64,000 nucleotides of DNA from CAZWCX01 sp964632945 (GCA_964632945.1 CAZWCX010000020.1:1-64000), one strand, 5' to 3'. Shown: positions 1 through 8,950, counted from the first letter of the stretch. Translations and numbers: made by a program. The notes: generated from the sequence alone by a model not told the origin.

Positions 1-19
1 TTCGGTCGTGCCGACCGGA

Positions 20-310
20 TCAAGGACACGGAACTGGGCCGGTGTCCGTGACACGAAACGTCGTGCCGGCAAGGGGCAGGACCCGGCCATGGGTCGCGCT
101 GACATTGCGATACCGAGCCTGGCGGGCGGCGTGGTTACGGGCCCCGGCCGGCGTGTGCTGATGGCGATCGCCTGCCGCACGCAACGACTTCTGCCGGCCG
201 ATTGCGGCGCAGTCCGGGCCGCAATCGCACTGGCCCCGGTCGCACTTGCGGCAAACGCAGGCGAGAACCTGGCAGTTGCGGCATCGGAACTGACGGCCGG
301 TAGGCAGCAC
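20..310 (-). CDS. Small Cys-rich zinc-finger-like protein
   Basis: The 96-residue product starts at a GTG without a clear ribosome site. Its N-terminal half holds clustered cysteines (CRNC near residue 10, then CVCRKC and CDCGPDC), followed by a basic stretch ending NHAARQARYR. The order Cys clusters, CDRG, then AARQ-RYR recalls short proteins that I remember as often lying beside transposase genes; that association is from memory. Family members usually end in a THQG-like motif. Here the sequence reads ATHGR and continues in an unrelated tail, so the 3' end may be decayed. No transposase is visible inside the window. It is probably a remnant or a stand-alone zinc-binding protein, and no role is assigned. 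Confidence 0.45.
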   Translation of the reverse strand: MLPTGRQFRCRNCQVLACVCRKCDRGQCDCGPDCAAIGRQKSLRAAGDRHQHTPAGARNHAARQARYRNVSATHGRVLPLAGTTFRVTDTGPVPCP

Positions 311-410
311 GGGCCGAGCGGCGTAGCCGAATCACGCTGGACAGCCGGCACGCGGTCGGGGATACTGCACCCATCGCTGGATGTGTCGGGTTCGCCCGAC
401 CGCCAACTTG

Positions 411-444
411 GAGGCCCGGGGGTAGAGTCCCGGGCCTCTTTTTT
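411..444 (+). terminator. Rho-independent terminator
   Basis: GAGGCCCGGG (411-420) is followed by an 8-nt loop, the exact complement CCCGGGCCTC (429-438) and a run of T. A 10-bp perfect GC-rich stem plus a U-tract is a textbook intrinsic terminator for plus-strand transcription. No convincing plus-strand gene precedes it within the window, so the transcript it ends starts left of the window or is a short untranslated RNA. Confidence 0.85.
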
Positions 445-818
445 GTGCGGCGACAGGAGTGTAGCCGAAATCGGTCGGCTTCAGGGAAGAGGATGTGAGC
501 CCGGCGGTGGGCGAGGAATTGACGAGGGAGCGCTGGCGAGAGTGGCTCCCTATCCCGCGATCACGGCACTACGGATCGCGGTCGAGTGGGGTCCGATTCC
601 GCGACCTGTGGTTCCCACGCAGACCGCGATCAACAGCCCGTCCCGATCTCGGGGCCCGAACGCGGATCGGCACGTCTCCGGCAATCTCCGCGAACCGGGC
701 GGGAACCCGCGTGTGGGGGGCGCGGGGTCCCGCGCGGCCGAACGGGTTCTTCCGAACTCCATCCGGCGCGCGGCCCGACGGACCCCGGTCCACCTGGGAC
801 ACCCCGAGACGATCCTGC
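445..818. other. Intergenic region, no gene recognised
   Basis: This stretch lies between the terminator and the 3' end of the PstS-like gene. It contains an 8-bp inverted repeat, CCGCGATC at 555-562 against GATCGCGG at 574-581, with another CCGCGATC at 624-631. The ORFs crossing it lack ribosome sites, motifs and plausible composition. Confidence 0.4.
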
Positions 819-1727
819 CTACGGCCCGCGGGGCTGGGCCGGGATGGCGTGATAACGCGCCACGATCCTCTGCCCATCCGGGCCCGCCAGGTAGTTCGCG
901 AAATCGCGAACCACGTCGGGAGCGCTCTCCAGAGTCGCCACGTTCAGGGGACGCTGGAACGGGTAGATGCCCAGACGTACATTCTCTTCGGTGGGAACCA
1001 CGCCCTGCAATTCGAGCAGCCGGATGGTCCCTTCCTCATGGGCGGAGAGGGTGGTTCGGCTCAACGGGACGCAGGCGATCGCGGTTTCATCACGAACGGG
1101 GAACTCCAACGGATCCCGATCGACTTCAAGGAGCCGGACGGACACTTCCCGAGAGTCCGTCTCCCCCTTCTGGCGAACGAAGGCCCGATCCGGGTCTTGT
1201 CCCTCATCCCGCTGGGGATCCGTCTCCAGTCCGCAGCTGTCCAGAAGCCAATACCACCGCGCCGGTCCGTCGATCCGGCACGAGCGGTGGATCTTCCGGT
1301 CCAATCCTCCCAGGTCCTTCCAATTCTCGATCTTCCCCATGAACAGGTCCCGCACCTGATCGCGGGTGATCTTGTGCATGGGCGAGCTCGGATGCACGGC
1401 GAAAGCCAAGGCCTCCATCCCGATCCGATTCAGCACCAGATCCTTGGCGAGGTCGCGTTCCTTTACGTCAGGTTCGCGGGTGGTCATGGCGACGTGAATC
1501 GCCCCGTCGGCCAGCGCCTGGTACGCCTGCGTCGAATCGGTGGCGTTCATTTCGAACTTCACTCCCGGGTGCTTGGTGGAGTATTCGTGAATGGCGTCTT
1601 CCAGAATCGGCCACAAGGCGGAATCCCCGCCGACTCGCACGAGGATCGTTTCCTGCGCAAGACCGGATCCCGCGATCATGGCCAGCAATACTCCGGCGAT
1701 TGCCGGCAGGGTCCAAAGCCGTTGCAT
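819..1727 (-). CDS. PstS-like phosphate ABC transporter substrate-binding protein
   Basis: The 302-residue protein is a periplasmic solute-binding protein of the PBP-like/PstS group, expected to bind phosphate or a related oxyanion. It begins with a signal peptide (MQRLWTLPAIAGVLLAMIAG, cleavage after GLAQ). The body shows PstS hallmarks: a GGDS-like turn right after the signal, then the block HKITRDQVRDLFMGKIENWK near the middle, which matches the family's LT-x-Q-L-x-x-I-F-x-G-K-x-x-N-W segment. The ATG at 1727 was preferred over upstream starts because GGAGGT lies 6-9 nt upstream and the signal peptide begins there. No pstC, pstA or pstB is near, so it may serve sensing or scavenging, or partner with a transporter elsewhere. 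Confidence 0.8.
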   Translation of the reverse strand: MQRLWTLPAIAGVLLAMIAGSGLAQETILVRVGGDSALWPILEDAIHEYSTKHPGVKFEMNATDSTQAYQALADGAIHVAMTTREPDVKERDLAKDLVLNRIGMEALAFAVHPSSPMHKITRDQVRDLFMGKIENWKDLGGLDRKIHRSCRIDGPARWYWLLDSCGLETDPQRDEGQDPDRAFVRQKGETDSREVSVRLLEVDRDPLEFPVRDETAIACVPLSRTTLSAHEEGTIRLLELQGVVPTEENVRLGIYPFQRPLNVATLESAPDVVRDFANYLAGPDGQRIVARYHAIPAQPRGP

Positions 1728-2333
1728 GGGTCCACCTCCATCCCACAGTTTCAGGGTCGTTCCGCGCGCCACGCGCGCGAACGGTGGATCGGAAACCGTC
1801 GGCGGAGCCCGGGCGGCATGAATCGGACGCATTCCATCTCCCCTGATCCGGCCTCGGCATCACCGTATATGCAAAGGCCGGGCCAGGACCCGCCGAGTGG
1901 GGCCCACGCAAGTCCTGCCCGGGCGGGTGACTGCGGACTCCGCACGACTCCGGGATCCGAACGATTCTCGCGGCCACGACGCGGCTTCCTTCTGCACGAG
2001 AATCCGACGACCCGGACAATCGCCGCAAGACAATGGGAGAACGAAGGTTGCACGAAATTGTCAAATCTGCGAGACGCCCATGCCCTGAAGTGTGACAATC
2101 TGCTACCGTGTGCAGGGGGCGATGCGTGTCCGGGGACCGGTCATCATTGCCCACGTCCCGTGCGTGCGCAAGCGAAGGACGCTGGTCCGATCCGCTTCGG
2201 CGCGGGGGCCCCGCAATGGCCCGGGATGGGACTTCGAGGACGCGGAGCCCGGGGGAGGGTCGCCCCGCGACGGGAAGCCGATCGCCGGGGCGAGGCCGGC
2301 GGCAGAGGGGTTCGCAGGCAACGGGAGGTTCGA
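1728..2333. other. Divergent intergenic region
   Basis: About 600 bp separate the divergent PstS-like gene and the small lipoprotein gene, so it should hold promoters for both. The segment around 2040-2100 is locally AT-richer. It carries a 7-bp inverted repeat, ATTGTCA (2057-2063) and TGACAAT (2093-2099), 29 nt apart, a possible operator. I could not fix a convincing -35/-10 pair. ORFs here are GC-shadow frames. Confidence 0.3.
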
Positions 2334-2654
2334 ATGCGGTGGGGATGGTTGGTCGCGTCGGCGCTGGCGCTTGTCGCCGGCTGCGCGGCGGCGAACACGC
2401 AGCTTCACGTGGAGCCCGGGCGCGCGGTCATTCGCCAGGATGGCCGCACGATCGAGATCACCGGACCGGTCCGCTCGGTCGTGGTCGACAACGGACGGAT
2501 CTCGCTCCAGTGGCAGGGGGAGGACGTGGTGATCGACCGGCGCCGATTGATCCTGGGGGGCCGGACGCACGACCTGCCCGAGTACCGGTCTCTCGCGATC
2601 GGGACGGCCGGGGCGAAGACGGAGATCCGTGTGGACGGGCGTCCGTTCCCGTAG
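2334..2654 (+). CDS. Small lipoprotein of unknown function
   Basis: The product has 106 residues with a type II signal peptide whose lipobox is LVAGC (Cys 17), so it should be acylated and membrane-anchored. The remainder is a compact beta-rich sequence in short alternating polar/hydrophobic strands (VIRQDGRTIEIT, ISLQWQGEDVVIDRR) with no family I recognise. GGGAGG lies about 6-12 nt before the chosen ATG. Longer versions of this frame upstream lack a start signal and would bury the lipobox. It is followed directly by the first copy of the dispersed repeat. Confidence 0.65.
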   Translation: MRWGWLVASALALVAGCAAANTQLHVEPGRAVIRQDGRTIEITGPVRSVVVDNGRISLQWQGEDVVIDRRRLILGGRTHDLPEYRSLAIGTAGAKTEIRVDGRPFP

Positions 2655-2681
2655 GAGAGCGCCGGGCGAAACGTCGGGCGA

Positions 2682-2826
2682 GCCGGGGGCCTTCCCCCGG
2701 GGCGACCGGCGTGCGACACACGGGGTCGCACGCTGGACGAGGCAGTCCGGCTCCGGGCGGCCTTCCTGGCCGGCCGGAGCCGTAGGGTTCGCGAACCGCG
2801 AAGCGGTTTGCGACTCCTCCGGGCTA
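2682..2826. repeat. Dispersed hairpin repeat, copy 1 (left end missing)
   Basis: This segment matches the right two-thirds of the repeats at 8951-9160 and 18782-18992. It shares the GGCGACCGGCGTGCGACAC block, the GAGGCAGTCC block, the CCGGAGCC arm and the GGTTCGCGAACCGCGAAGCGG block. The left-end motif (CCCGGAT...CATGAAGCCGCG) is absent. The terminal CCGGGCTA overlaps the TAG stop of the minus-strand lipid kinase. Confidence 0.8.
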
Positions 2827-3765
2827 GATCTTCACCCTGACGACCTGTTGGATCACCGAGACGGTGCAAGGAAGTCGCCCAAGCGGATTCCCGTCCATGT
2901 CGATCATGATCGGGTCCGGGCTGTCCACGTAGACGGTCGACGCCTGCGTATAGGTCACCCCCGGGGTGCCGAGATGGGCGCCGGTGTCGAGCAGCTGCAT
3001 CTTCTTCACCGCTTCCATCTGCTCCATCTTGTCCATGATGACGACGTCGAGGCGGCCGTCGTCGAGGCGGGCGTGGGGCGCCACCCATTTGCCCGCGCCG
3101 AAGAACTGGCCGTTGGCGATGACCATCGAATTGACGACCTTCTCCGTCTCCTGGCCATCGTCGATGCGGTAGCGAATGCGGTCGTTCTTGAAGCTCATCA
3201 GCGCCTTCGCCGCGCCGAGGAAAAACTGGACCTTGGAGCCGAACAGCTTCGACTGGTTCTTGACCGACGCCAGCATCTGGCTGCCCAGCCCGAAGTCGAC
3301 CACGTTGGCGAAGTAGCGGTCGTACTCCTCCCCGCGCATCCCCAGGCACTTGATGCGGCCCACGTCCATGATGGCGCAGGCGTCGGTGCCGAGTTTCTCG
3401 GCGGCCTTCTCCCATTCGGGCGGATAACCGAGCGAACGGGTGAAGTCGGATCCGCTTCCGATCGGCAGGATGCCCAGGATCGCCTCGGGGTTCAGCTGGG
3501 ACTCGTTCTCGAAGAAGCCGTTGACCACCTCGTTCACCGTGCCGTCGCCGCCGACCGCGACGATCAGCTGATAGTGGTCCTCGAGGAACCGGCGGGTGAG
3601 GATGGTGGCGAGTCCGGGACCGGTCGTGAACTCGACATCGGGTTTGCCGACGATGGGGGTCAGGAAGTCGGCCACCTTGGGCCACTCCCAGCCGGCCTTG
3701 CCGCCGCCCGCCTTGGGGTTGATGATGAACTTGGTTTTGAAGGGACAGGTGGGCATGGTCGGCAC
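2824..3765 (-). CDS. Diacylglycerol/lipid kinase family protein (DagK/YegS-like)
   Basis: The 313-residue protein belongs to the DAGK catalytic family, which phosphorylates diacylglycerol or related lipids with ATP at the inner face of the membrane. Family motifs appear in order: INPKAGGGKAG near residue 15, the nucleotide-binding GGDGTVNEVVNG near residue 73, the PIGSGSDFTRSLG loop near residue 101 (usually G-T-G-N-D-F-A), and GAGKWVAPHARLDDGRLDVV in the C-terminal beta domain. Length is usual for the family. An internal Met four residues in could also be the start. Its TAG stop lies in the end of repeat copy 1. The neighbouring membrane protein gene upstream is 25 bp away and co-oriented. 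Confidence 0.88.
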   Translation of the reverse strand: MPTMPTCPFKTKFIINPKAGGGKAGWEWPKVADFLTPIVGKPDVEFTTGPGLATILTRRFLEDHYQLIVAVGGDGTVNEVVNGFFENESQLNPEAILGILPIGSGSDFTRSLGYPPEWEKAAEKLGTDACAIMDVGRIKCLGMRGEEYDRYFANVVDFGLGSQMLASVKNQSKLFGSKVQFFLGAAKALMSFKNDRIRYRIDDGQETEKVVNSMVIANGQFFGAGKWVAPHARLDDGRLDVVIMDKMEQMEAVKKMQLLDTGAHLGTPGVTYTQASTVYVDSPDPIMIDMDGNPLGRLPCTVSVIQQVVRVKI

Positions 3766-3790
3766 GCTCCTCCCTCGACGGGTCCGCGGA

Positions 3791-4576
3791 TCAGAATTCG
3801 TCCAGGTCCTTGATGTGCTCGCACCGCTTCTCGCGCACGAACAGGAGCGGCAGCACGATATCGCTCAGACAACAGGGTACCATGACGGCGACGAGGAGGA
3901 TGATCAGGATCACCCCGATCCAGGAGACCCAGTGGGTCATCCCGTAGCTGAGCAGGTAGAGGATCGAGGCCATGCTGCTGACGGCGACGTGGCCCGCGTG
4001 CGAGTAGATGGTGCTGCGGTGTACGTACTCCCCGGCCGCCAGTCCGGTGGCGACCCCGACCGCGACGAAGGGATAGACGATCCAGGGTTCCTCGATGAGG
4101 CAGAAGTGGAACTCCATGGGAATCTTGAGGAGCAATCCGCCGAGGAACGGGACGAAGATGTCGCTCAAGCCGCAGAGCGGCAGGGAAGCCAGGGTGCCGA
4201 TGAGGATCGCCTTGACGGGTTTGCGGTCGTGGATCCAGAACATCGCCGTCGTGGCCGTGGCGCTCAGGAGCAGATGGGCGGGGTGGAAGACATGGAAGAG
4301 GAAATGAAGATCTTCGCCCCGGAGCACTTTGCTCAGGATGGCCATGATCCCCATGGCGCCGACGACGCTGACGATGGAGTACGGCAGGTGGTGGCGCAGC
4401 TCGTTTCCGATGCCGCGATGGCCGTGGGGATGGCCGTGAGGATGGCCGTGGCCGTGGACCGGGCCGACGCCGCTGCCGGCGGAGGCGACCGTCCCCGCCG
4501 ACGTGGAGCCCGGACCCGCCGATTCATCGTCGGGAGCGGCGCCGGTGCCGGGGGCATTGGTGTCGGAGGGGGACAT
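3791..4576 (-). CDS. His-rich multi-pass membrane protein
   Basis: The 261-residue protein starts with about 40 low-complexity residues (Ser, Gly, Ala, Pro). A histidine string follows, HGHGHPHGHPHGH near residues 42-54, of the kind that binds Ni2+, Zn2+ or Co2+. After it come about five or six hydrophobic helices, with conserved-looking GLSDIFVPFLGG and a CC pair in PCCLSDIVLPLLF. The tail is short and charged. I do not recognise the family. Metal handling is an inference from the His tract alone. It precedes the lipid kinase in the same direction and probably shares its transcript. Confidence 0.65.
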   Translation of the reverse strand: MSPSDTNAPGTGAAPDDESAGPGSTSAGTVASAGSGVGPVHGHGHPHGHPHGHRGIGNELRHHLPYSIVSVVGAMGIMAILSKVLRGEDLHFLFHVFHPAHLLLSATATTAMFWIHDRKPVKAILIGTLASLPLCGLSDIFVPFLGGLLLKIPMEFHFCLIEEPWIVYPFVAVGVATGLAAGEYVHRSTIYSHAGHVAVSSMASILYLLSYGMTHWVSWIGVILIILLVAVMVPCCLSDIVLPLLFVREKRCEHIKDLDEF

Positions 4577-4622
4577 GGGAAGGCCCTGAAGGGCTGGGAG
4601 GACCGCCGATGGGACCGCCGGC

Positions 4623-6236
4623 TCAGTGCCGGGGCAAGACTTCGTACACGAGAATATTATCCTTGCGGTCCGGACGGGCTGTCAACTTCGAAGTCTCATA
4701 TACCAGCCGCAGATGATCCTTTCCCGCATTTTCCATCCAGGCATCGAACTCGGGGAACACGGAATCGATGTGGTAGTCGATGACCACGTACTGGACCTGT
4801 TCCGCCCGGATCCGGCGCACGAGGGAATCGCCGTCGAGACGGTGGTTGGAGGTGACCGCAAGGTATTCCCCGCCGGCGTAGAACACGACCCGATCCATGC
4901 GAGTGAGGATGCGGGGAACGGCGGCGGCGGCCCGGGCGCGGATCCAGACGCCCGCCAATCGTTCGCCCGCTTTCTCCTTGCCGGGGACGCGCAGGGCGAA
5001 GACGGCGAGGAGGACGGCCGCGACAGAGAGGACGCCGGCGAGGGCGCGCGCCGTCGGGGAGGCCGCGTCGGCGGAGGGCGGGGGCGTGCCGAGGGTGTCC
5101 CGGACCGCCGGGCTCGGGTCGGCCTCCCCGCGGGAACGACGGGTCAGGAGCCCGGCGAGGGCGACGGCCCCGCCTCCCGACCAGACCAGGAGCAGCGCGG
5201 CGATCGGCGTGGTGTACCGTTTGCTCTCGCGACCTTGGGTGACGGAGAAGTAGAGGAGCGCGGAAAGGAGCACGAGCGGGAAGACCAGCAGGGCGCCGCC
5301 CGAGCGCCATCGGTCGCCGGCCCGGCGGCGCCACCAGGCCCAGAGACCGAGGGGAAGGAGCAGGGCGGGCAGGTGCAACGCCCGCGTCGTCTCCCAGGCG
5401 AGCCGCGCCGCCGCGACCGGCACGCGTTGGAGGACGGGGGTCGCGAACCACGCCTGGATGCGCTGCTGGTGGTCGCTCGGGATGGTGTCGACGTGAAACT
5501 CCTCGATCACCCGCGGGAGCAACTGCGTGGAGGACATCTTCCCCGTCCACACCCAGTGCCCGGCAGCCTCGCGAAGCGCAAGCTGGTAGGGGAACGCAAC
5601 CAGGACGAAGGCGGTTGCGAGGGCTCCGGCGTGCAGCAGGAAGCGGCGGGAAAACCCCGGCACCCCGCGCCCGAGGATCAGGGCGACGGACACGGCGATT
5701 CCGGCCGCCGGGTAGAGGAGCAGTCCGTCGGGGCGGGTCAAGTACGCCGCCCCGGCGCAAATCCCCGCGGCGAACGTCCACGTCGCGCTCCCCCCGCGCA
5801 CGGCCCGGTCGGCCAGCTCCATCGCCCACAAGGCGAAGAACAGGTACGTCCCCGTGGTGAGAACCGCGGCCGACAGTTCCGCGGCATACGGATGGAGCGC
5901 GAAGAGCAATCCGGCGGCGGTCGCACCGTCCTCGCCGAAGACCCGGCGCGCGGAGAGCCAGAGCGGAACCACCGCCGCCCCGCCGAGGAGCGCGGAGACC
6001 AGCATCCCCGCCCACTCCCAGTCGGCGACGACGGCGCGCGCGAGCGCGAGGAGGAGCGGATAGAGGGGATGGTAGGGATGCGCGAGCGCCCCGTCGAAGT
6101 CCCCCGCGGCGTAGCGCTCGGCCACGCGCACGTATTCGGGCCCGTCGCTGTGAATCGCCTGCGTCACGGCCGCGAGCCCCAGGCGCACGGCGACCGACAG
6201 GGCGACCAGCAGCGCAACCCGAAGGCGCGGGCTCAC
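4623..6236 (-). CDS. ArnT/PMT-like (GT39/GT83) membrane glycosyltransferase
   Basis: The 537-residue protein is a polyprenyl-phosphate-sugar transferase of the dolichyl-phosphate-mannose/ArnT type. Evidence is the N-terminal helix followed by the first extracytoplasmic loop with the family acidic motif (AIHSDGPEYVRVAERYAAGD), about ten further hydrophobic helices, and a soluble C-terminal part. The start is a GTG at 6236 that overlaps the TGA of the upstream oxidoreductase gene as GTGA, implying translational coupling. It is the last gene of the glycan cluster 8848 to 4623. It probably transfers a sugar from a lipid carrier outside the cytoplasmic membrane. Confidence 0.75.
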   Translation of the reverse strand: MSPRLRVALLVALSVAVRLGLAAVTQAIHSDGPEYVRVAERYAAGDFDGALAHPYHPLYPLLLALARAVVADWEWAGMLVSALLGGAAVVPLWLSARRVFGEDGATAAGLLFALHPYAAELSAAVLTTGTYLFFALWAMELADRAVRGGSATWTFAAGICAGAAYLTRPDGLLLYPAAGIAVSVALILGRGVPGFSRRFLLHAGALATAFVLVAFPYQLALREAAGHWVWTGKMSSTQLLPRVIEEFHVDTIPSDHQQRIQAWFATPVLQRVPVAAARLAWETTRALHLPALLLPLGLWAWWRRRAGDRWRSGGALLVFPLVLLSALLYFSVTQGRESKRYTTPIAALLLVWSGGGAVALAGLLTRRSRGEADPSPAVRDTLGTPPPSADAASPTARALAGVLSVAAVLLAVFALRVPGKEKAGERLAGVWIRARAAAAVPRILTRMDRVVFYAGGEYLAVTSNHRLDGDSLVRRIRAEQVQYVVIDYHIDSVFPEFDAWMENAGKDHLRLVYETSKLTARPDRKDNILVYEVLPRH

Positions 6237-7267
6237 GCCTTGCCCCACCGGGGCGTGCCGCCCTCCAGGAGGATCGCATGCCCCTCGTTGCGCAGGGACG
6301 CCTCCGCGCACTCCAGCGCGCGCACGACCCGCAGACCGCTGCGCCCGTCGGTCTGGGGCGCCTTTCCCTCGCGGATGCACGAGAGGAAGTGGTCGATCTC
6401 GAGCCCCAACGGCTCCCGGTTGTCGATCTTCGGGGACAGGATGTCCCCGGTGCGGTAGGAGAGCTGAAACTCCCCGAACGTCTCCGGGTCCTTGTAGTGG
6501 ACTCCGTGGTTGAAGATCTTCACCTTCTCCACGTTCTGGGTGTCGTCGTAGACCAGCATCTGCTGGCTGCCGACGATCGTGGTGTTGCGCAGCTTGCTCG
6601 GCGACAGCCAGCTCAACTCCACGTGCGCCACGACCCCGGAGGGAAACTCCATGCAGACGAAGGCGACGTCGGGAATCCCCTTCTGGATGCACGCGCGACC
6701 CGTCGCGGAGATCCACACCGGCCATTCCTGCAGGATGTAGAACAGAATGGAGAAGTCGTGCGGGGCGAGGTCCCAGATCACGCTCACGTCCTTCTGGTGG
6801 ATCCCCAGGTTGACCCGCTTGCACGAGATGTAGAAGATCTTGCCGAGATCGCCGTTCTTCACGATGTCGCGGATCCGCCAGACCGCGGGATTGTACTCGA
6901 AGGTATGGCCGACCATCAGGTGCCGCTGGGCGCTTTCGGCCTCCGCGATCAGCGCCTCCGCGTCCGCAGTCGACGAGGTCAGCGGCTTCTCCACGAACAC
7001 GTGTTTCCCCGCGCGCAAGACCGCCCGGGCGATCGGAAAGTGGGTGGAGATGGGGGTGGCCACGTACACGGCCTCGGCGTCCGAGGCCAGGACCTCCTCC
7101 AGGCTGCGCATGAGGCGGATGTGCGGGTGTCGCGCGGTCACGCGGGCGAGCTGCTTTTCGTTCAGGTCGCAAACGGCGACGACCTCGCAGTGGGGATTCT
7201 CGACCAGGTTGCGCAGGATGTTCGGGCCCCAGTATCCGTACCCGACCAGGGCCGTCTTGGTTCGCAT
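6233..7267 (-). CDS. Gfo/Idh/MocA family NAD(P)-dependent oxidoreductase
   Basis: The protein has 344 residues from the ATG at 7267; a TTG six codons upstream is possible, and neither has a strong ribosome site. The N-terminal Rossmann fold carries GYGYWGPN (GxGxxG type). The catalytic region holds the family EKP motif (VFVEKPLT near residue 90), and the H-x-x-x-H/Y region reads DLAPHDFSIL. Members oxidise or epimerise sugars and sugar nucleotides. Placed between a polyprenyl glycosylphosphotransferase and a GT39-type transferase, it most likely makes a nucleotide-sugar precursor for the same polysaccharide. Confidence 0.85.
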   Translation of the reverse strand: MRTKTALVGYGYWGPNILRNLVENPHCEVVAVCDLNEKQLARVTARHPHIRLMRSLEEVLASDAEAVYVATPISTHFPIARAVLRAGKHVFVEKPLTSSTADAEALIAEAESAQRHLMVGHTFEYNPAVWRIRDIVKNGDLGKIFYISCKRVNLGIHQKDVSVIWDLAPHDFSILFYILQEWPVWISATGRACIQKGIPDVAFVCMEFPSGVVAHVELSWLSPSKLRNTTIVGSQQMLVYDDTQNVEKVKIFNHGVHYKDPETFGEFQLSYRTGDILSPKIDNREPLGLEIDHFLSCIREGKAPQTDGRSGLRVVRALECAEASLRNEGHAILLEGGTPRWGKA

Positions 7268-7363
7268 GGGCAGATCGATCCGCAACGGGGGGAAGGGGGA
7301 CCGCGCGGGTCCCGCGGGAAAGGACGGCGGACCCGCACGACGGCGGCGCCCGCCCGATCCGGG

Positions 7364-8848
7364 TCAGAACGCCTTGCCGAAGAACATCACCCACACCGTC
7401 TTGAACAGAATCCGGACATCCTGGAGCAGCGACCAGTTCTCGATGTAGTGGATGTCGAGTTTCACCATCTCGTCGAACGAGAGCAGGTTCCGGCCGCTCA
7501 CCTGCCAGAGACCCGTGATCCCGGGCTTGACCTCGAGACGGCGGCGATGCCAATCGGAGTACTTCTCGAGCTCGTACGCCAGCCCGGGCCGGGGACCGAT
7601 GACGCTCATGTCCCCCTTCAGGACATTCAGGAACTGCGGCAGTTCGTCGAGGCTGTACTTGCGGATGAACCGGCCGATCGGCGTGATGCGGGGGTCGCGG
7701 GTCATCTTGAACACCTGCTTTTCCGTGGCCGTCTCCGCCGCAGCCGCCGCCGCAGCCGAACCCGCGGGCGCCCCGCCGCCCTGAATCCAGGCCTCGGTGA
7801 AGGCCTTGTGCTCCTTGCGCTTGATCTTCGGATACATGGAGCGGAACTTGAGGAAGACGAACTTCCGGCCGTTCTGGCCGATGCGCTTCTGCAGGAAGAG
7901 GACGGGACCCCGCGAAGTCAGCTTGATCGCGACCGCGATGACCAGCATCGGCAGGGCGAAGATCGCGAGGCAGACGGCGCCGACCGCCACATCCATGACC
8001 CGCTTGAGGAGCACGTTCAGGCCGGTGATGTTGGACCGTCGCATGCCGATCAACGGGACGCCGCCCAGGCTGTCCAGCTTGACCCAGTCGAGCATCAGCT
8101 CGTAAACGTCCGGGACGATCTTGAAAGAGATCTTCCGGCGCAAGCACACGTCGACGAGGTCCTTGACCCGCTCGCGTCGCTCTCCCTCCAGGGCGATCCA
8201 CACCTCGTCGAGGTCTTGCTCCCCGATGAGGCGGTCGAGGTCGCGGTCGTCGCCCACGACGGAGTTCCGCTTCTCGATCAGCGCGCGGGTTTCCGCGGGC
8301 ATGGTGGAAGAGACGAGCACGCCGCGCAGGTCGTAGCCGATGTCCCGCGCGCGGATCTCGCGAGCCAGCTTCTCCCCCACCTCCCCGTTGGTGACCACCA
8401 CCAGACGGATCATGCTGTCGGTGCGCCGGAGAATGCGCGCGCGCAGCCTCCGCACCCCCGGCCGAACCGACTTGGTGATCACGAACGCCAGCGGCGCGTA
8501 GAAGACGAGGACGGCGCGCGAGAATTCGAATCCGCGCGCGAGCCCGTACATGGCGAGCAGGAAGAGGGTGCCGTAGAGGGTCGCCTTGAAGAGGGCGACG
8601 GCCTCCTCGAATCCCCGCAGTTTCGCCCCGTAGCAGCCGCACATCTTGTGGATGACCAGCCAGGAACCGACCACGAGGGGCATGAGGTGAAGGTAGGTCG
8701 CCACGAATTCGGGCGACTCCCGCTTGGTGAACTGATCGACCAGCCAACCGTACCGGAGTTGGACGGCGGCCAGATAGGCCACCGACAGGGCGACCGCGTC
8801 GCTCAGCAGGAGCGTGAGCTTGTACGAATATTCGCGCGTCTGGACCAT
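7364..8848 (-). CDS. Exopolysaccharide polyprenyl glycosylphosphotransferase (WcaJ/WbaP-like)
   Basis: The 494-residue initiating enzyme transfers a sugar-1-phosphate from a nucleotide sugar to undecaprenyl phosphate. It shows four N-terminal membrane helices, a degenerate nucleotide-binding middle domain (residues about 140-270), another helix (ALPMLVIAVAIKLTSRGPVLF) and the catalytic C-terminus with KFRSM, DPRITPIGRFIRKYSLDELPQ, GDMSVIGPRP and KPGITGLWQVSGR. The ATG at 8848 was chosen for a GGGAGAAGG ribosome site about 10 nt upstream. An Ala-rich insert (residues about 375-395) lies between KFRSM and DPRIT and is longer than usual. It heads the glycan cluster. Repeat copy 2 lies just upstream. 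Confidence 0.92.
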   Translation of the reverse strand: MVQTREYSYKLTLLLSDAVALSVAYLAAVQLRYGWLVDQFTKRESPEFVATYLHLMPLVVGSWLVIHKMCGCYGAKLRGFEEAVALFKATLYGTLFLLAMYGLARGFEFSRAVLVFYAPLAFVITKSVRPGVRRLRARILRRTDSMIRLVVVTNGEVGEKLAREIRARDIGYDLRGVLVSSTMPAETRALIEKRNSVVGDDRDLDRLIGEQDLDEVWIALEGERRERVKDLVDVCLRRKISFKIVPDVYELMLDWVKLDSLGGVPLIGMRRSNITGLNVLLKRVMDVAVGAVCLAIFALPMLVIAVAIKLTSRGPVLFLQKRIGQNGRKFVFLKFRSMYPKIKRKEHKAFTEAWIQGGGAPAGSAAAAAAAETATEKQVFKMTRDPRITPIGRFIRKYSLDELPQFLNVLKGDMSVIGPRPGLAYELEKYSDWHRRRLEVKPGITGLWQVSGRNLLSFDEMVKLDIHYIENWSLLQDVRILFKTVWVMFFGKAF

Positions 8849-8950
8849 CCGCCCGCCTTCTCCCGGGGAGCGACCCGAAGGAACAAGCCCGCCACCATAC
8901 CTGCGCGGCCGCAACGCGTCAACGATCGCGTGGACGGAACCGGCCGCTGG

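Noticed and set aside
2057..2099. Inverted repeat ATTGTCA/TGACAAT as a firm operator
   Set aside because: It is only 7 bp with a 29-nt spacer. Without conservation data it is as likely chance in an AT-richer patch, so it is recorded only under the intergenic entry.
8..2333. Long plus-strand frames covering the PstS-like gene
   Set aside because: They are antisense to a gene with signal peptide, ribosome site and family motifs. Only the last 106 codons (from 2334) form a plausible protein.
4623..8747. Minus-strand ORF of 1,374 codons as one protein
   Set aside because: Only the last 537 codons resemble a real protein. The earlier part is an out-of-frame reading of two well-supported genes. 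The true start is the GTG at 6236.
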